Assembly (NCBI RefSeq): GCF_026914265.1
Contig: NC_069135.1
Location: 35,287,756-35,351,755 of the forward strand
Source of the DNA: Mya arenaria
Lineage: Eukaryota; Mollusca; Bivalvia; Myida; Myidae
DNA: 64,000 nt
Reading direction: 5' to 3'
Below, piece by piece: positions 34,801-40,800 of this stretch; positions within the stretch are counted from its first letter, which is position 1; each line of letters opens with the position of its first letter. The translations under genes and the position numbers were made by a program. The notes under the pieces are model-generated. The model made no database searches and was not told the origin of the DNA. It worked only from the letters and a program-made list of their open reading frames with translations.

Positions 34801-37800
34801 TTAAAGGGACTGTACACCAGATTGGCACCACTTTTTTTTTCCTGTAACGCAACTCAGGACAATTATTTAATAGAATGTGTTAAGCTTTGAATCATAATTA
34901 TAGAGAAAGGACCAAAATGTAAAAAAATAGCAGTCCAGTGTTGTATCCGCTGTGCTACAAAGGCTTACTCCAAACGGGTGGTATTTTTAAGCTATATACC
35001 TTCGTAGACATACCCAGTAATATTTTTAATGGAAAAATACAAAATCACTGCTTAGCTAACATAAATTGTAAACTATGTGGTACTTCAGTTAGTAAGATTC
35101 AATGCATTGTACACATTAATACCAAATTTATGCACAGTTGCTTCAGCTAAGGCCTACGCTTTTAATTTTGAGTACAACATTGAACTTTGGACCATGTATA
35201 CTGTTTTAAAAAACATCTGTTAATGTTATGCTTCAGTTATCTTGATTGTGTCCTTTTGGCGTATTTGTTATGCAACTGGAATGAAATTTTGACTATGAAG
35301 TAGTTCTGCAAACAAACATTGACGATGATATTGCCAGGTGACCTTTTCATCAACTTTTCAAAGCTACAGCATTAAGATGAATAATTATGTTTGGAAAATA
35401 AATATCAAGCTTAGATATTTGGTTTGAAGCATTGTCTAATTGTCCTCACCTAAGAGTGTTCAAATTATGCTTCTATATTCAAGATTAGGTTCCGATGATT
35501 TTCTGTGTTTATAAGAGAAAGGACTTAGTTCTATACTTGCAGCAGACCGAACAATGTCACCGTCCATCAGCACTTTCAGTGTTTTGATTTTACTTTGTAG
35601 AGATACGATCATCGTGGTTCTTGGTGACTTTTTCACGTGCATATTCGCGGGCTTCGTAATTTTCTCTTACCTGGGATTCATGGCGGGTCAACAGGGCACC
35701 ACAGTGGACAAGGTGGCGCAGGACGGTACGGGAACTCCCTTTTAACTTTTGGGATACACATTCTTATAATTGCCAACAATGTTTGGAAAGTAATGATTGT
35801 GCTTTGTTTAAAGTGACGCTCGTATTTAAAGTCAATACATACACATGCATAACAAACAATAATTTTGAATGATAAAACATTAACTACTTAATAATGCATT
35901 TATGGAAATTATTAATCACCGATAACTGTAACCGTGTATTTAATAGCTGTAAACGCACAAATATTAAATAACTGGTAAGTGCTAAAATATTTACGGTGAT
36001 CAACTGCGTATCGTCTTATAAGGTAGAAATACCGTGCTTTCTGTACATTCCTTTTAAATTCAACTCGGAATCCTTCATAAGAACCATTGTTTTCGATATC
36101 CATATATCCTTTTCGGTAAATGAAACCAATTGTATTAATTGTGGTCCATCTTATTTGGGAGTAATAGTGCATCTTTATAGATTTAAAACGGATAGTGTTC
36201 CTGACAATACATGAGTTCTAACTGGTAAGACTTTTGTGTCATTGTGTTTACTATTACGTGAACTTAAAGAAGATTTACAATGTTTTCTTCTTGTACGAAT
36301 TGCAAACCATCAAATGATACACCCTTCTGTGGTATTTTCAGGGGCGGGGCTAGCGTTCGTAGTTTACCCGGAAGCGGTAACCAACCTGCCAGCGCCGCCA
36401 TTTTGGTCCATATTGTTTTTCTTCATGTTAATAACGCTGGGCTTGGACAGCCAAGTAAGTTGTATGTCGTCGCCGTAAAGTATTGTTAAAGTTCTAAATA
36501 TTACAGGCCATGAAAAAATTACACAAAGTGGGGTTCGAGTTCACGGCCCCTTTAATGAACGGTACACTCACTTAAGATACTAGATTAATATAACTTCTTG
36601 TACATCTTAAGGGTATTTATAATGCAACCGTCTAGAAAATAAAATACGAAAACAAACATGAAAAACAAACTGCTTGAAGGCAGCATTTTTACAATTCTGA
36701 AAACATATAACCATTTATGTCACATTCCCAGTTCGCGATGGTTGAAACTGTGTTGACCGGATGCATGGACCAGGTGCCGTCCCTTCGTCCCCGGAAGACG
36801 CTCGTCATCCTCACCATCTGCGCCCTCTTTTTCCTTCTTGGACTGCCCCTTACGTGTTCCGTGAGTACATGTACTCTCAAATTATTATTAAAGTGTACGA
36901 TCTTCTTCATAAAACACACTTATATTAAAAAAATAATAAAACTGCGGTTGGATGCGAAAATATTTTCCAATTATCCGATAACGAAATTATTTTTCCATTA
37001 TTACAGTTTATATTAAATTGTCATTTAAAAAAAGCTACTGTTATCTCGAAATAAATTTCGATATAACGAATGTAAAATAAGTATTTCAAGCGAAACTAAG
37101 TGCGTTTATTACGTCACATCAGGTGCTCCGGGCCTACACATGTAGGTGAATATAAAAATAATATTAAAGGGAGGAATGTGTCTTTTATAACTTATGGACA
37201 CTTACGTTTTTCAGGGAGGCATGTATCTTTTGCAACTTATGGACAATTACGTTGGTGGATGGACACTGCTCATTATTGGCTTCGCTGAAAATATAGCCAT
37301 TGCGTATTGTTACGGTAAGCATTACGTATATCATCAGATCGTCGTTTTCTGCAATATGAATTTGACGGATTTATGAAGCAAGACTATAAGTATCTTCCAT
37401 GGCCGAGAGTGTAAGATAGGTTCATTCCGACCCGAGCGTAGGGTGTTTTGCGGAAACCGAATTTCCGCAAAACATCCTGCGCTCGTGTCGGGATGAACCT
37501 ATCTTACACGAGCGGCTATGGTAGGTGCTTTTTCTCCTACCTCAGTTAAACAAAATTAAGTAAAAATGTATAGTTTTGCCGGAACTCTTTTGTGCTTAGT
37601 GAAAATAATTGCGTACGGATATGCAATAATTCGTGGTTGTCATGGATATTCGCGCAGTGATTCAGAGTATGTAAATGGTCTGATCGGTCTTGAAATAGTT
37701 CTAAGAAGAGTGAAGCATTATTTCTTGAAAGGTCCGTGAAAACTGTTTTCTGGTGACATTTGAAGCGAGACATAATTAACTCGCGTTCTAAATATTGCCA

Positions 37801-40800
37801 CCAGACAAGGTTTCCATGATGCGCTACAGACGACAGTCTTCAACAAGGGAGGTAATTTCAATGTGGTGACCATTAAAAGAAGTTCCATACGGGCATTTTA
37901 TCTTCGCCCGTGGGCAAGATAAGAATTTCTAGCTTGGTTACATTAATGGATCTACTTATCTGAGGTGGGAGAAAATGCTGTTCTTTCATCCTCGGCACAC
38001 CAGCGTATCATAACCTATATGATACCCTGGGAAAATCAGCTTCCGCTTGATTGGTCGCTTGAGAAACACCCCATGCGGTGCGGGAATGGCCGAGAAGTTA
38101 CGGATGTAATCTCGGTCCGAAATAATCCGATGATATCACGGCTTAAAAGTCGTTTTAGGCAAGATATTGTTAAATATGCCGGTAATTTTTCACAAAGGAG
38201 ATTCTTTCCTTTTTGTTATCGGCTATTTCAACGGTCGAAATATGCTTATGAATATTCAAGGTTTACGAAGTTTCCCTAGCCAATTTGCCCAGGGTATCAT
38301 ATAGATTATGATACGCTGGAGTGCCGATTATGAATTTATGTATGCTGAAATATATTTAAAGCTTGTGTTTTGTATCCTTACAATGTGAACTTATTTTCAG
38401 GCGTGCCGCGATTTTGCAAAGATCTTGAAGTAATGTTAGGATTTGAGCAAAAGTTGTTCTGGAAGATATGTTGGTATGCTGTCAGTCCTCTTTCCGTCCT
38501 TGTAAGTTTTCTAGCATTTATTGAATTGGGTAATGTCAAACGTTATTTTTGAATAAGCACCTGGTTGTAGATATATTTTGGGAGAGAACGCCCGTTTTAT
38601 TCTGCTTCATCTTCGTATACATATCACGATAATGCCCGAATGATTCAAGCTCAGCTACGCATATACTAAACGAACACCCATACCATAATTTCTTATGGTT
38701 AGCATAGCACAAAAACGCCGATGTAATTTCAACTAAGCTTTGCATAAATTTAAATATGCCCGTGAACGTCGAGTTCAGCTTGACATATAGCTTGCACCAC
38801 AAAGACGCCCGTGTTTTTTCCATTTTAAATATGCATAGATCACAAGTATGATCGTACAATCCCGGTTTAGCATCGAATATATCATAAGAACGCCTACGTA
38901 ATTCGAGCTAGCTTCGAATACATCACAAAACGCCGGTTTAGTTCCGGTAAGCTTCACCATATCACACGCTCGCCCGTAAAATTCCGGTTCTGCTACACAT
39001 TTATCACAAGAATGCCCGTAAAATTCAGCTAGACGCATCTATCACAAAACTCCCGTAAAATTCCAGTTCAGTCCCGCACATATCACAAAAAACGCCTGTG
39101 TAATTCCAGTTCAGCTAAACGCTTATATCACAAAACTCTTGTAAAATTCCGCACATATCACAAAACGCCTCTAAAATTAAAGTTCAACTAAACGCATAGA
39201 TCACAAAACTGCCGTAAAATTCCAGTTCAGTCCCTCATATCTTACAAAAACGCCTGTATAATTCCAGTTCAGCTAAACGCTTATATCACAAAACGCCTGT
39301 ATAATTCCAGTTCAGCTAAACGCTTATATCACAAAACGCCTGTATAATTCCAGTTCAGTTACGCACATTTATAACAAGAACACCCGTATAATTCCAGTTC
39401 AGCTTTACCTTTTCACACGACCGCCCGTATAATTCCAGTCCTGCTACGCATCTATTACAAGAACCTCCGTATAATTCCAGTCCTGCTACGCATCTATTAC
39501 AAGAACCCCCGTATAATTCCAGTCCTGCTACGCATCTATTACAAAAACTCCCTTATAATTCCAGTCCTGCTAAGCATCTATTACAAGAACGCCCGTAAAA
39601 TTCCAGTCCTGCTACGCATCTATGACAAAAACACCCGTATAATTCCAGTTCAGCTTTACCTTTTCACACGACCGCCCGTATAATTCCAGTCCTGCTACGC
39701 ATCTATCACAAGAACGCCCGTAAAATTTCAGATAATTTCGCATATATTTGCATATATTACAAAAAACGCCCGCATAATTCAAGTTCAGCTAAATGCATAT
39801 GCAAGAAATTCTCGAACAATTTAAGTTTAACGTGGGGTTGAGTGTTCAATTTCTTACATATGACATCAGCGTATTATTCCAGTTTATCCCCGTACACATC
39901 GCCACCAAACCATTTTATTCTTGTTAAAACTCGTTTATATAAAAAGTTCTTTTACAGTTTATCTTCGTGTTTACGTTTGTGGACTACGCTCCGTCGACGT
40001 ACGGTGATTACCACTACCCGGCGTGGTCGGACGCGCTCGGTTGGATCCTCGCCTGCCTCGTCATTGTCCCAATCCTTATCACCGCCGTCTTTAAGTTGTC
40101 CAAGGACGATGATCCGGTCTCACCACTACAGGTACGTGTCTACAGGCTGCCAGTAACTCTGTTACAAACTAAGCAAAATGTTCAATTGAATGTAAGATAG
40201 TTGCGGATTATATGTATGGCCGCTCCGTGAAATAGATAATTATGCATGCGCTTGCTGTGTATTCGTCGGTGCGCATTTTGTTCAAATATGTGAATTGATG
40301 TATAAAATGAAAGTACTACATTTTCTTTGTTCTCATATACTATGCAAAGCTTTTTTGAGTGCATGTTTTGGTTAAAGGTTACTTAATACAATGTGCGTGC
40401 GTCCATGTTGTTTTCAGTTTTGGTTGTGTGACGGTCTGCTGTAGGCGGCGGATGTGCGTTCATAGTAATGTAACGGTCCGCTGTAGGCGGCGGATGTGCG
40501 TTCATAGTAATGTAACGGTCCGCTGTATAGGCGGCGGATGTGCGTTCATAGTCATGTAACGGTCCGCTGTAGGCAGCGGATGTGCGTTCATAGTAATGTA
40601 ACGGTCCGCTGTAGGCGGCGGATGTGCGTTCATGGTAATGTTACGGTCCGCTGTAGGCAGCGGATGTGCGTTCATAGTAATGTAACGGTCTGCTGTAGGC
40701 GGCGGATGTGTGTTCAAAATAATGTAGCGGTCTGCTGTAGGCGGCGGATGTGTGTTCAAAATAATGTAGCGGTCTGCTGTAGGCGGCGGATGTGTGTTCA

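Larger units (their letters stand above)
27687..35600 (+). other. SLC6 intron H-I, 7.9 kb
   Basis: Contains an antisense LINE relic (28511-29765), a CATTCGG fragment (30197-30232), MITE F4 (30869-31214), a GGCTACGCCCC-type element (32099-32404), foldback F1 copy 6 (33116-33465) and a degenerate 100-bp tandem array with a SINE in it (34050-35420). Stretches 27687-28510, 29766-30196, 30233-30868, 31215-32098 and 32405-33115 show nothing I can name. Confidence 0.7.

Noticed and set aside
36520..36565. GGGGTTCGAGTTC word like a tRNA B box
   Set aside because: No A box at the right distance and no stem; chance match.
39842..40156. 104-codon frame overlapping SLC6 exon N
   Set aside because: Shadow frame of exon N; the family sequence is in the other frame.
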